A DNA stretch of 64,000 nt from assembly GCA_028829895.1 (NCBI GenBank), contig CM054183.1:73705571-73769570 (forward strand). The letters run 5' to 3'. Source of the DNA: Sinotaia quadrata (taxonomy: Eukaryota; Mollusca; Gastropoda; Architaenioglossa; Viviparidae). Made by a program: the position numbers and the translations under genes. The notes beneath the pieces were generated by a model that worked only from the letters and a program-made list of their open reading frames with translations, made no database searches and was not told the origin of the DNA. Shown here in pieces: positions 33,396-44,262 of the stretch (position 1 is its first letter; each line of letters opens with the position of its first letter).

Positions 33396-33655
33396 ACTCC
33401 AACACAATAACCAATCGAAGAGCAGCTCAAAACTGCATGCAATGAATGTGCCAGAAATCTACCTGTAAATTGTCAGTCAATTGCAAGCTGACCATTGAGG
33501 CAACACATATTTTAGCTCCCGGCCTTAATAGGTTATAACCCTGCTACTAACTTTTATTGCCGGTTGTTATAACAGCAGGAATCCATATTATACATATATT
33601 GCTGCCGAAAGTTTGTGGTTTTGCTTGCATTACTAAATATTATAAGTAGGTTAAT
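33396..33655. other. Short spacer between two interspersed repeats
   Basis: 260 bp with no recognised feature between the reverse-oriented 1.6-kb family copy and the second copy of the 1.35-kb direct repeat. Confidence 0.5.
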
Positions 33656-34995
33656 TCATCTATCCAAAAGTCACATATACAGTCAAATATTTTTATAAGA
33701 TTTTCTCATGACACTAGGACAATATAGGAGATATCACTCCTAAGGGCAACATTTAAAATGTCCAAACTGAAAAGCTGTTTAAAGAGACCAATAAGCATTT
33801 ATCTACTCGTACATGAACGAGTATGCATTAGGTATACAGTAAAACAAATAGCCAATAATAAGGGTTTATTAAAATCTTGACTAAAAATAAATTATTTAAT
33901 TTGAATTACTATATTAAAAAATCTGTTATGCTTTTAAGAATGTTCTAGTAAGAAATTTGTTTTTCTAATATTTCCCATCTATTTCAAACCCGGAGCCTGT
34001 TGTTTCACAAGTCGGCGCATATACTGATATGTCTACTTGTCACAAATAATAAAATGGCAGAATTAAGATAATTCTGAATATTTCTTTACAAATTAATTCA
34101 GACTAAGCCATATCTTAAATATGTGTGATACATATTCTTCAGCCTCGCCCCGCTACTCTTCAGAAAGAAAGAAAGAAAGAAAACAAAAACTGTGAATGCA
34201 CAAAGTATAAAATATTAAGTAACTGTTCTTAGACAAACCTGCGTGCTATACGTCATAATAAACTAGCACTTAGTTGTGCCAGGAATATTGTGTGACAGCT
34301 TGCTTGCTTCTCTTTGCGCCTGTATTTGTGCTAGGACTATATTTATGACGTTCGGGGATTCAGTCAAGTTGACAAATCAATTCTGGAAGAGTGCTACAGA
34401 ATGCTGAACATACCTTTCTCCAGGCAATAACTGGGATCAGATTGTGTCGGATAAATCCACTTTGCTTTTAGCTTCCGTTGCTTTTTAGAAATTGTTAATA
34501 TGAATGATGAACTTTCTCTTCTGTTCTGCATTCTACACTGACTTGTAAACTCGCATAACCGTTAGCAGTCTTGTGTGATGCGGATATTAATTTATATTCA
34601 TGATCTCAGTAAAAAAGCAAATGCCTTTTTTAAAAAACAATACTAATGCTGCAAAATCGATGCACAATATCAAAACATGAAATGTCCTCAGAGTTGTGAA
34701 TACGTGCTACATTGTCAAAAAGTGATATATATATATATATATATATATTAATAACTGATATTTGTATGTTCTTTCTGTGCATTAGTCTTTACCCCGAGGA
34801 AAACGAGAGCCTAATATTTTCACATTTTCATTACCAACTCAGAAAATAACAATATTTGTCAAAAATATATTACTGATCTATTTTGCTTGAAGAAACGTTA
34901 TCGTAAAGGTTTCTGCTGTGTCTAGATCTTTATCAAAGATTGAATCTCTTACAATTATTAACTTTCTATGCTAGCAAAAAATCACAATCTGCAAT
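33656..34995 (+). repeat. 1.35-kb direct repeat, copy 2
   Basis: Second copy of 21287-22640, 12.4 kb away in the same orientation. It has a longer TA run near 34727-34750 and lacks the TATAT expansion seen in copy 1 near 21850. A 39-bp minisatellite begins within about 10 bp of its right end. Confidence 0.9.
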
Positions 34996-35003
34996 GTGCA
35001 TTG

Positions 35004-35161
35004 AACCTGATTATACAATAAAATAAAAACAGCTTTTGGATAAACCTGATTATACAATAAAATAAAAACAGCTTTTGGATAAACCTGATTATACAATAAA
35101 ATAAAAACAGCTTTTGGATGAACCTGATTATACAATAAAATAAAAACAGCTTTTGGATAAA
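35004..35161. repeat. 39-bp minisatellite, 4 copies
   Basis: The unit AACCTGATTATACAATAAAA plus TAAAAACAGCTTTTGGATA repeats four times essentially unchanged. Confidence 0.96.
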
Positions 35162-36068
35162 TTAACAGTGTAGGTAGGCTTTAAAGTTTCTAAAATAACC
35201 GACAGTTGATCGAGGTAATGTGATTCCAAGTTTGAGGCACACCTAATTAATAGTATGCAAACAATAACTGCTTGAAACTAATTCACAAGAGTAAATTACT
35301 GGAATGTGTCAAAGAAAACACTTATTCACTCTGATGATTTCTGAAGGATAAAGTTTGTTTGGATCTGAATAGATTCGTAGTAAGATAATATGTCAACAAT
35401 GTGTAGATATTATTGTTGTAAATAAGAATAAACACAGAAATGTAATGTTGTCCTTTTAAAAGATAACTGTATAATGTTAATTATTCTCCATGGATGAATA
35501 TTTATGCCTATAATTGGTAATATATTGCACAAATATCTAATATATAGAGACTTTCTAATCTGTCACATCTTCATTTCGTGTTTTGGAGCAGAGCTTGAGT
35601 TTGAATTGTGCCCTTCGAACTTATCCAAAAGTATTCTGTACAGTGTGAGTGAATACAGGAGCTGGGTATTGTATCTGGACCAGTGATTTATGACAGCTGT
35701 TTTTTTTAAAAATATGGTATAAGAAATAGTCGGTGTAGTGCAGCTGTCTTTGAACCTCTGCTACTGAGTTCTCTGGTGTTATGGCACTGCAGTGAATCAT
35801 GATTAGACAAAGAGGTTTATGTCAAGACTATCGTAATTCTCATGTCAAGATTGTTGTTATCGTCCTCAGTGAGCTGACTTTGCACGGTCAAGTGCATAAG
35901 TAGAATTGTACAAATAAACACAAGGAACGGAACCTGCCGAAATGAAATGTTTTATACAAACTAAAAAACAAGATTATATATAACCTCTCCTATTTATTGA
36001 CAAATTTCCTTCCTTTTTATGTATTATGCAATATTTATTTTGTTATTATCCCTTTATTATATATATAC

Positions 36069-36134
<66 letters not shown>

Positions 36135-36906
36135 GCTAAGCTTAGGAACTTTGATTTCAGTCTCAGTTAGTATAAGTTGTGTTTAGTATAGATTTTATTT
36201 TAAAACAGAACAGGAATCTAGTTGAGAAAATTAAACCAGCGCCTCAGCATCGATTCAAGTATTCGCGAGATAGGCATCAAATTTGAATGGTTATAAAAGC
36301 TGCACTTTTACCCTAGAAAGTTAGCAATCCCACTAAGCTATAATTAATCATTCTATTAGGAACCAATAATAATATAACAACAGTACAAAATCATGCAATG
36401 TGCTGCTACACTGGCAGTTCCCATTTTCCGGGCATTGTCAGATTGTGCCACGGTCGCTGTTTTTCCCGTTTTTAGAAAACTGTCTAGGTGTAAGAACTTG
36501 AATTTAAGGCTAGTATTAAGTAAGTAGTTGGCATTTTAAGTAAGGGCAGTATAATCGGATCAAAATGCTTATTCTAGAATTTATTCTTCTGTGAAGGTGT
36601 TAGGACCATATCCGTCATACATATTGAGTGTACATCAGTTTAAAATTTGGCAAATTAAATTATAAGAACTTGTTATGGCAATAGAGCTCTAGTGTAAGAC
36701 AGCTTGATGTGACATTCACTCTGAACTTAACTATTTTCATTTATTAGTAGGATTAAGTGAATGAGTTGTGAGCGTGTGTGTCAGTGTTGTTAGTTATGGT
36801 TCCGACTTTATTTTTTAATTACTCAAATCTATTTGATGTAGATTTTATTCCCTGTTTTTTAATTAAAAATACATATGTAATTTCAATACAGTGGTAAAAA
36901 AAAAAT
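35162..36906. other. No gene; (GA)n microsatellite at 36069-36131
   Basis: Apart from about 30 GA dinucleotides at 36069-36131, the sequence is AT-rich and unremarkable. The frame 35504-35686 shows no motif. Confidence 0.6.
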
Positions 36907-37149
36907 GTCAGCGATGACAGTTTTAAATGACAGAGAATATTAAAATAATATAGCTAGTAATATAGAACAGCGATGACACTTTTAAATGACAGAGAATATT
37001 AGAATAATATAGCTAGTAATATAGAACAGCGATGACACTTTTAAATGACAGAGAATATTAGAATAATATAGCTAGTAATATAGAACAGCGATGACACTTT
37101 TAAATGACAGAGAATATTAGAATAATATAGCTAGTAATATAGAACAGCT
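36907..37149. repeat. 59-bp minisatellite, 4 copies
   Basis: Units start GCGATGACA at 36911, 36970, 37029 and 37088. Each unit ends with TAGCTAGTAATATAGAACAG, which is also the start of the interspersed repeat at 37131, so the array looks like tandem expansion of the repeat's left boundary. Confidence 0.95.
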
Positions 37150-37320
37150 TCAGCTGAAAGATGTGTATATCAATAGAGCAATGCTGCACATCGTTTAGTG
37201 AATTATATTTCAAATCATATCTTAGTGTATATATACTTTTACTCTTGATCATAATAAAATTTTGTTTAAATAAATCATTGAACTTTGGGTTGGTGTTGTT
37301 CGTTTCACATATACTATTGT
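37131..37320 (+). repeat. About 215-bp interspersed repeat, copy 2
   Basis: Second copy of 29371-29590, moderately diverged, ending near 37320 after TTCGTTTCACAT. Confidence 0.78.
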
Positions 37321-37864
37321 AATTTAGGGACACACGATTTTACATCGATGACGGGTGTGACGTTTTGCAAGGTGTTAATTCTCCACCACCCCGGGTACCC
37401 GTAACCTTAGGCTAATCCCCTAAACGCACCTTCTTGCTGGCTACACGTGTTGGAAAGAAAAAAATCAGTGATAGTCGAGAATAAAGCTCCGAGCCCCCTG
37501 ATACATACAGCCAGGTATATTAATTAAATACCGGACACATTACAACATATAACATGTAAGTAAGCCACGTCAACACGAGTGGTCTAAGTATTAATATTAA
37601 AATATATTTCAAGAGAAATAAATAAGACAGAACTATAGCTGCGTTGGTCTGTTGAATAACAGGTAGGTTTCTGGTACATTTGTTGCGCACGTTGAACTGC
37701 GCTCTGAATGGTCCATTTAAAATGAGTTGCTATTCAGTGTATTCTCTAGCCCAGGGATAACGGTCAACTGTCCTAGAGTTAGGTCTGATTGTAGTCTATT
37801 TTTAGAGGACGTGCGTGTGACAATGAGGGAAGAGGGGGGGTCATATAAATAAAGATATTTAAAT
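37321..37864. other. No gene seen
   Basis: Includes a locally GC-richer patch at 37375-37445 (CCACCCCGGGTACCCGTAAC) of unknown origin. No open frame of note. Confidence 0.45.
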
Positions 37865-37876
37865 CCTTGAACCCTT
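37865..37876. repeat. 12-bp direct repeat, left flank of insert
   Basis: CCTTGAACCCTT here is repeated exactly at 39393-39404, enclosing a GC-richer block. It has the appearance of a target-site duplication of the length made by LINE-type integration, but might be part of a local repeat. Confidence 0.55.
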
Positions 37877-38073
37877 CAAAAAAAAAAAGCACTTTTTTCC
37901 TTTTTTTCAAAGACACACTTCGCATCGGACCACCGACGGAGAAGCACGTTCGAGCTCAACATGGAAACACGTTCCACCCGATCGACTATCAGCTCTACTA
38001 CCCTACCCCTTTCAGGGACGGAGGATCAAGAAGACATTACCCCTTGCCCTTTTCAGGGCCGGGTGAAGAAATC

Positions 38074-38394
38074 ATGAATCACGCCAGAGCCATGGAGGTC
38101 ACCTTCTTTTCGAAAGAAAGCGGAGAATACAACTTATGGCTATCTTCTCGTTGCCTGTCACTTGACGAAATCGACTGCATAAAACTTCCATATCGAGGGC
38201 TACTGTGGAGTTTATTTTGCACAAAAAACGAACGTGGTATACGTGAAGCTCTTCTAATACATCAGCATGGGAGCCATTCGAGAAGAAATCCATTAACAGC
38301 GGAAAACGAAACACATACCACACCGGTCGACACATGCGATACGGAAGCCAATACCCACATAGTCAAGGAAAATTCCGCCAACAACAAAAATTAA
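38074..38394 (+). CDS. Hypothetical frame in the 1.5-kb insert, 106 residues
   Basis: The first ATG in the left frame is at 38074; the frame is also open upstream to about 37870, without an ATG. The product has a hydrophobic/aromatic middle (YNLWLSSRCL, then LLWSLFCTKN) and a polar, Asn/Thr-rich tail. No family is recognised. Codon use differs from surrounding noncoding DNA, which supports coding origin, but a second frame overlaps its end and stops soon after, so the reading may be disrupted. Confidence 0.3.
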   Translation: MNHARAMEVTFFSKESGEYNLWLSSRCLSLDEIDCIKLPYRGLLWSLFCTKNERGIREALLIHQHGSHSRRNPLTAENETHTTPVDTCDTEANTHIVKENSANNKN

Positions 38395-38615
38395 CTCCAC
38401 ACAGACTACGAAGGAAAAATAATAAAGGCAAAACGGCATTTTCTCAGACACCAACACCAGTGACGGAAGAAAAGAAAACACAAACTCAAAGGACTACAAC
38501 GGAGGAAAAGAAAATTCAAACAGAGACAAAAAAAACATCTTAAAGTTGCTAATACTCAGACTTATAACATCAAAAGGAAGGAAAAAGAAATTCAAACAAC
38601 AAACGTCTACACTAG

Positions 38616-38927
38616 CGAACCAAAACAAACGAAGTTCACACCATTCTGGACGAGGCCTCAAGAGAGCTGGAGGCCCCACCCCTCTCACCTCTACCAGCAA
38701 CGCCGCCTCGACCACCAACAACGACGACAACGACAACAACAACAGAATGCCAGTCCACACCACCACCAACAACACCAGAACAGGGCCAAAAAAAGAAAAG
38801 ACGGCGCCCACAACCACATATTCGGAGGCAACAACAGCGCCCTCAACAACTGCAACGACAACAACAACACGGACATCAACATAAACAACAACAACAATGG
38901 CCATACTATGATTATGAACAACAGTAA
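38616..38927 (+). pseudogene. Open stretch with Pro/Thr, Arg/Lys and Gln-rich blocks
   Basis: A 103-codon open stretch without an ATG start, in the same insert. It reads as an acidic segment (HTILDEASRELEAP), a Pro/Thr block, a basic patch (GQKKKRRRP at about residues 63-71) and a Gln/His-rich tail ending WPYYDYEQQ. The layout resembles disordered RNA-binding proteins of retroelements, but there is no homology that I can name and low-complexity codons may open the frame by chance. Confidence 0.25.
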
Positions 38928-39404
38928 CCCTCTTGGGGAATTTTTAACCATCCAATGGCCGACTTGATTCAACTGTTGCTCGACCATTTGTACTGGCCGC
39001 CAGCGCCCGCCTTAGGACATTCCAACGGACACCGGGGACAGCCACGACAACAACAACAACAACAATGCCACCAGTGAGGAGGTCGGGAGGTTGAACAACC
39101 CGGGCGCATGTACACACTGGGTATAGATCTGGTGTGTTACCAACCTGGGCTCTGTAAGACCCCTCCCCCTCACCATAACATCAGGAATGGCTACAACAAC
39201 ATCAACGCCACCTCCAGGAACAACAACATCAACTCCAACCCACGGATTACCGAGTTTGGAGTCCACCTTTGCCGGCCAGACATGTTTTCGCAACGGGCGC
39301 ACGCAGCAGAAAGGCACTTCCCCCTCCCTCTCCCCCCCTACCCAAACGCGAAAGTGGCGGAAGCCGGAAGCGTCCCCTACATAACCAACCAACCTTGAAC
39401 CCTT

Positions 39405-39485
39405 GCTACGTGTAAGTTTACTGACTGCACCAGACATACTTAGTCAGGCTACGTGCAACTTTACTGACTGTACCAGACATACTTA
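39405..39485. repeat. About 43-bp degenerate minisatellite, left part
   Basis: Units with CTACGTG(T/C)AA(G/C)TTTACTGACTG and CCAGACATACTTAGTCAGG occur here and continue at 41345-41530, so the hAT element inserted inside this array. Confidence 0.85.
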
Positions 39486-39493
39486 GTCTACGT
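39486..39493. repeat. 8-bp target site duplication of hAT element
   Basis: GTCTACGT directly before the element is repeated at 41345-41352 directly after it. Eight bases is the hAT superfamily standard. Confidence 0.93.
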
Positions 39494-39576
39494 CAGGGAC
39501 GGGCAACATACGGCCCGCGGGCCGGACCCGGCCCGCGACGGGATTTTGACCGGCCCGCTGACTGTTTCTGGCCGTA

Positions 39577-40137
39577 CATGGTAATGTGGCCCGCGTCCAC
39601 ATCCCGCTGCAATCTCCCACTACTTTCTTACTGCGTCGCAGTTAATAGTGACTGTTAGTTATTCTTTGATTGTTTTCGGTTAGATTTAGAATTTACAATA
39701 AATTTTTATCATGGATTTTGCCAAGAAATGTAAAGTTGACAGTGAGTGTAGCCATTTAACAAAGATTGGATGCCTAAATACTTTTTCACACAGAAGTGGC
39801 AAGAAAGCAGCATGTTTGCTGTGCAGTGAAAGTGTTGCCATGTTGTAAGAGTACATTAGCCGCCATGGTAATGTGGCCCCATCCACATCCTGCTGCAATC
39901 TCCCACTATTTTCTTACTGTGTAGCAGTAATAGTGACTGTTAGTTATTCTTTGGTTGTTTTTGGTTAGATTTAGAATTTACAATAAAATTTTTATCATGG
40001 ATTTTGCCAAGAAACGTAAAGTTGACAGTGAGTGCACATTTAACAAAGATTGGATGCCTAAGTACCTTTTCACAGAGCAATATGTTTGCTGTGCAGTGAA
40101 AGTGTTGCTGTGTTGAAAGAGTACAATATTAGCCGCC
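39577..40137 (+). repeat. 287-bp internal tandem duplication of the hAT 5' region
   Basis: Landmarks occur twice at a spacing of about 287 bp: CATGGTAATGTGGCCC (39577, 39864), the start ATGGATTTTGCCAAGAAA (39711, 39997) and GTTTGCTGTGCAGTGAAAGT. Differences between copies (CGCG to CA at the first CpG-rich stretch, several small indels) show that the duplication is not very recent. Confidence 0.88.
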
Positions 40138-41126
40138 ATTATGCGACGAAACATGCAAGCTATGGCAGTACTTTATCAGCAGCGGAACAGCAAACAAAAG
40201 CAACAGAACTGGACAGAAAACTTGTAAAGCAGCAGAATGTATTCAGAAAAGCCAAAGTAGCCCAGAAAGCTGCTACTCATGCCAGCTTTGTGGTCGCATA
40301 CAACATTGCTAAGCACAGTAAATCGTTCTGTGATGGTGAATTTGTCAAAAAGTGCATGCTCGATGTAGCTGATCAAGTCTGTCCAGAACACAGAAAGAAG
40401 TTTGAAGAAGTCAGTTTATCGAGAAGAACTGTGGCTCAACTCAGAAAATCAGAATGGCTGTCACATCTGGCGTTTGCAGTTGATCTCTTTGAACATATGA
40501 ATGAATTGAACACCAGACTTCAAGGGAAGGGCACTTTTGCTCACGAAATGTACTCAACAGTGAAGGCATTCAAGCTGAAGCTAAAACTGTTTTCTCGCCA
40601 GCTCAGTCAGAATATCACAACACACTTTCCAACACTCGAAACTATGGCACCCCAGATGATGTCAACTGAGAAGTACACCAGTATGATATCTGCACTAGAC
40701 AATGAATTTTCTCGTCGTTTTGCGGACTTCCAGAAACTTGCTGCTGAGTTTGATATCTTGTCATCACCATTTACAACTGACTTTGAAAAGGCGCCGGATG
40801 CTCTGCAGCTGGAACTGATTGATCTGCAGTGTGACTCTACCCTGAAAGAGAAATTCCAATCTGAAAGCATTGACAAATTTTATGCGTCACTGAATGAGTC
40901 CAAGTTTGCCAACCTGAGAAAGATGGCCATGAAACTACTTGTTCTGTTCGGGTCTACATACATTTGCAAACAAACATTTTCGATTATGAACATTAACAAG
41001 ACAAAGCTGCGTTCCAATCTAACTGATGTTCACGTGCAGTCTTTACTGAGAATTTCTACGTCCGACATGCAGCCAGAGTTCAAACAACTTGTTGAAAACT
41101 TTGATCGACCACAGATGTCTCATTGA
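39997..41126 (+). pseudogene. Broken hAT transposase (GTF2IRD2/ZBED-like)
   Basis: The second start ATG (39997) begins the expected N-terminus (MDFAKKRKVDSEC) but a small deletion near 40075 shifts the frame within the BED-finger-like region; the frame open from 40086 to 41126 (346 codons, no ATG) carries the remainder, beginning with LLCSESVAVLKEYNISRHYA. After SLSRRTVAQ (about residue 116) the protein jumps to LRKSEWLSHLAFAVDLFEHM, which in full-length relatives lies far downstream. The missing middle includes the catalytic RNase H-like acidic residues. The C-terminal hAT dimerisation region (about 275-330, with LFGSTYICKQTFSIMN) remains. The similarity to transposase-derived GTF2IRD2-like proteins is from memory of the family. 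Confidence 0.9.
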
Positions 41127-41344
41127 CTTCAGCAGCTATTGAAGTACATTACGTTAAATTCATTAAATACTGTTTTTGGTCTCTATGCTTTAATGTTTAC
41201 CTGTTTAAAGTTTACATTAAATACGATTTATTCCTTGCATAGGTGGATAAATACGCGATTACGGTATTGATTTAGTAATCCGGCCCGCCAAGGACTTCAT
41301 TTTCTCATACCCGGCCCGCCGACTGAAGAAGTTGCCCACCCCTG

Positions 41345-41530
41345 GTCTACGTGTAAGTTTAATGATTGCACAAGGCATACCAAGTCAGGCTATGTATGTT
41401 TTCTGACTGTAATAGGCGTACTCATTTAGGGTGCGTGTTAAGTTTGCTGCCTGCACCAAGTGTACCTACTCAGGCTGCATGTTAAGTTCACTATATGCAC
41501 CAGGCATACCTACTCAGACTATGTGTTAGA
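41345..41530. repeat. About 43-bp degenerate minisatellite, right part
   Basis: Starts with the hAT target duplication GTCTACGT and continues the array interrupted at 39485; units carry TAAGTTTA(C/A)TG and CATACC(A/T)A(G/C)TCAGGC. Copies diverge strongly. Confidence 0.85.
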
Positions 41531-41593
41531 AAAATATGTACAGACAGTTTACAAAATAACTCAGCCATCAGCCATCAGGTGGCATGCTGAATG

Positions 41594-41750
41594 CACCGCA
41601 CAGAATGAATTAATGTGAGATGATTGCACTGCACAGAATGAATTAATGTGAGATTGCACTGCACAGAAAGAATTAATATGAGATTGCACTGCACAGAATG
41701 AATTAATGTGAGATTGCACTGCACAGAAAGGATTAATGTGAGATTGCACA
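41594..41750. repeat. 30-bp minisatellite, 5 copies
   Basis: The unit ATTGCACTGCACAGAATGAA plus TTAATGTGAG repeats five times with one extra base triplet in the first copy. Confidence 0.94.
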
Positions 41751-41811
41751 GGTATTAGAGTATTGAGTTAAAGAGGGAAAATTATAAGAACATGGTAATG
41801 AATTTTGTGTG

Positions 41812-43432
41812 GTGGAGTAAATTTTCCTATTCCTATTTCTAGACTTAATTGTTATATAAATTGTTAAATTCTCGAAGTGACCCGACCTTGGGCACTCTAT
41901 ATGATAGATTTTTTGTGTCAGAGTGAACTCGAGTTGAAAATATGCTAGAAATTACTGATGCAATCCAAAGCAGTTCCAACTGAGTAGTCTTTATTATCCA
42001 ATGGTTAAGATTTACGAGAACAAGACCAGCCAATGGGCTGAGATCAAATCTGTAGATAATTCTATTGTCGAATCACTTGAATTTGGTGTGGCAAGAAGTC
42101 TGGTCATGAAGGCAGCAATTGGTGAGTTAATTGACTGATTGAGAGAGAATGACTTAGAAATATTTTGTGCATTTTTGCTATTGATATGTTATACTTGCGT
42201 TTTATATAGACATTTATTATGTAAGTAGACTATTATTTCTACAAATTGTGTACTATGATGTTTATAGGTAATATGCAAAAAACTTGACATTGTTTCTGGT
42301 GAACCCGCTTCTATAACTATTATGCTGAATTTATTATGCTATATGAGTGTATCAGGCTAATAAATACTTTTGCTTAAGTTGTGAGTTGATACTTGAATGT
42401 AAGAAAGAATGCAGTTAGAGATGAATAAACTGAAAACTTAGCATTTGTTGTCTGATTATATTTTACAGGGAAAAGCAGCCTTTCCTTGTTTTACCCAAAT
42501 CTCCTGGTTTACTGATTATAAACTGCTACAACCTGGGAAATATGAAAAGTATCTACTGCATTGTGTAAGTGTAAGGAATACACTGCACTCTGCTGATGTA
42601 TGGTGGCAAAGTATGCTGACACTATTGAGCAATTTGGGGTACAAGGAAGTTACTGGAAATTGCTACAATTGTTGTTCTGCTTGAGGGAGCTAATATGATG
42701 GAGTGCCCAGGTTAGTCTTGAGAGAATAACAGTGAAACAGTGTTCTACAACATGAGGAGGGAATCACGTGGAATTGACAGTAGTAATGTGAACAATAAAC
42801 TTGAGGCTTTGTTGTTACACTAATTACATGAAAGACTATTGAAACAACATCTAAGCCAGGTTATCTACAAACTATTATCACTTATCTCGAGTAACTCCAT
42901 TTTTGTTCTCTGATAATGGTTATCCTGTGATTTGTATTGACACTACATTGTTGAATTGCATTTTAGGATATAAGATTGTAATGTATGTATATATTAAAAT
43001 TAATTGAATGTAGTTTCGTGGAAATATTGATGTCAAGTAATCCTTTTCATTGAATTTGTTATATATATATTTGATTGTTGATGTAATAAATTTATTGTTA
43101 AATTTATTGACCTTAAACATATTGATAACCATATGTTGGAGAAGAAAGTGGGTGGACGGGGGCTCGCTAAAGATTAAAGATGGATTTTTCTTCTCCTTTA
43201 GTAAGAAGTTTTCCATCTACGGAAATATTGTATGACGTTAAATGTTTGTCTGTAATGTTGTGAAGAAAGAAAACGTTTACAGCACCCGCATATCCGCCAA
43301 GTGAGAGAGACGAGTGGTGTCTTCTGGAGAATTATTAATAACATAAATTAAGATTCTCATCACTTATAATTATGGGTGATTAACTACAAATAATCGTAAC
43401 CATTAGCTATGTGGCATTGGCGTTACAGGTTC
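41812..43432 (+). repeat. 1.6-kb interspersed repeat family, copy 3 (near full length)
   Basis: Starts GTGGAGTAAATTTTCCTATT and ends near 43432 with GTGGCATTGGCGTTAC. The 3' part (AGTGAGAGAGACGAGTGGTG at about 43300) is shared only with the reverse copy at 31770-33395. Small frames inside (42445-42684 and 42920-43216) are not conserved between copies, so the element looks noncoding. Confidence 0.87.
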
Positions 43433-43894
43433 GAAATATAATGGAAACCTACCAACTTACCAAAGTTAACTCACAGGCAGAAGTTTAGAAAAATTATAAT
43501 AAAATTGGTTATTATGATTAGTAACACTTCTTAATTAATAAGAACTTAATCTCCAGAAACCTGTTGTTAGACTGTTAGCAACTATTTTTAATATACCTTT
43601 GATAAATTTGTCATTTGTAAGTGTCATTTCGTAAACATGTTTAGAGTATTTTCAGTGTTTCAGTCACAGTGGTCCCATAATAATTGAGGGTGGACTACCA
43701 GTATGAATCAACTGTGACCAGAAATAGTTTGTTTCAATATTCCTATTCCTGATTCATTCACCAGCTCTTGGGCCCTAGGGTCGCTGTAAGATCAGTGATC
43801 TCAAGGAATCTGTAACTATGATTCCTCTAATCTAATGGAATCAATGGATTATCCTGCTGTTCACTAAAACCCAGACTGTTTACCAGGTCAGGAC
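43433..43894. other. No gene seen
   Basis: AT-rich unique sequence between repeats. Confidence 0.5.
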
Positions 43895-44262
43895 GATTTC
43901 AATCGTACATTTATTAGCATCTAAAAGCAGTCAGGTGTATCTGTGGCATCATGCAGTCAGGTGTATCTGTCGCATCATGCAGTAAGGGGTATCTGTCGCA
44001 TTATGGAGTTAGTAGAGTACTAATTTACTTTGCATACATTATCATCATGGAGTTAGTAGACTACTAATTGACTTTTATCATCATGGAGTTAGTAGACTAC
44101 TAATTGACTTTGTATACATTATCATCATGGAGTTAGTAGACTACTAATTGACTTTGTATACATTATCATCATGGAGTTAGTAGACTACTAATTTACTTCG
44201 TATATATTATCATCATGGAGTTAGTAGACTACTTATTGATTTTGTAAACATTATCATTATTT
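43895..44262. repeat. Two adjoining minisatellites (about 28 and 44 bp)
   Basis: 43895-44000 holds three units of GCAGTCAGGTGTATCTGT(G/C)GCATCAT. From about 44003 the unit changes to ATGGAGTTAGTAGACTACTA plus ATTGACTTTGTATACATTATCATC (44 bp, about 6 copies, one with a 9-bp deletion). The junction word CATCATG(C/G) is shared by both units. Confidence 0.9.

Larger units (their letters stand above)
37877..39392. mobile_element. Unclassified 1.5-kb insert of distinct composition
   Basis: 1,516 bp, clearly richer in G+C and in CAA/ACC codon-like runs than the AT-rich surroundings, flanked by exact 12-bp direct repeats. It opens with C plus a run of A, has an open frame at its left, then long CAACAACAAC-rich sequence. 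The longest frames are on the plus strand. I see no poly(A) or poly(T) tail at the right end, no terminal inverted repeats and no RT, integrase or transposase motif. It may be a 5' (ORF1-like) fragment of a retroelement, a retroposed transcript fragment or horizontally acquired DNA. The 12-bp repeat suggests insertion, but the source is not identified. Confidence 0.5.
39494..41344 (+). mobile_element. Internally deleted hAT DNA transposon
   Basis: 1,851 bp with ends CAGGGACGGGCAAC and GTTGCCCACCCCTG (inverted repeats of 14 bp with two mismatches) and perfect 8-bp target duplications. The subterminal GGCCCGC-rich sequence on both sides is typical of Charlie-like hAT elements. A 287-bp segment near the left end is tandemly duplicated (39577-39863 and 39864-40137), including the region around the start codon. 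The transposase frame is broken and its catalytic centre is deleted, so the copy is non-autonomous. Confidence 0.95.

Noticed and set aside
38494..38987. Minus-strand Val/Leu-rich frames (98-136 codons)
   Set aside because: Antisense of CAA/ACC-rich low-complexity DNA, which automatically yields Val/Leu-rich translations that resemble membrane proteins.
39012..39437. 141-codon minus-strand frame at the right end of the 1.5-kb insert
   Set aside because: It crosses the insert boundary and the 12-bp repeat into the neighbouring minisatellite, so it is not a natural unit.
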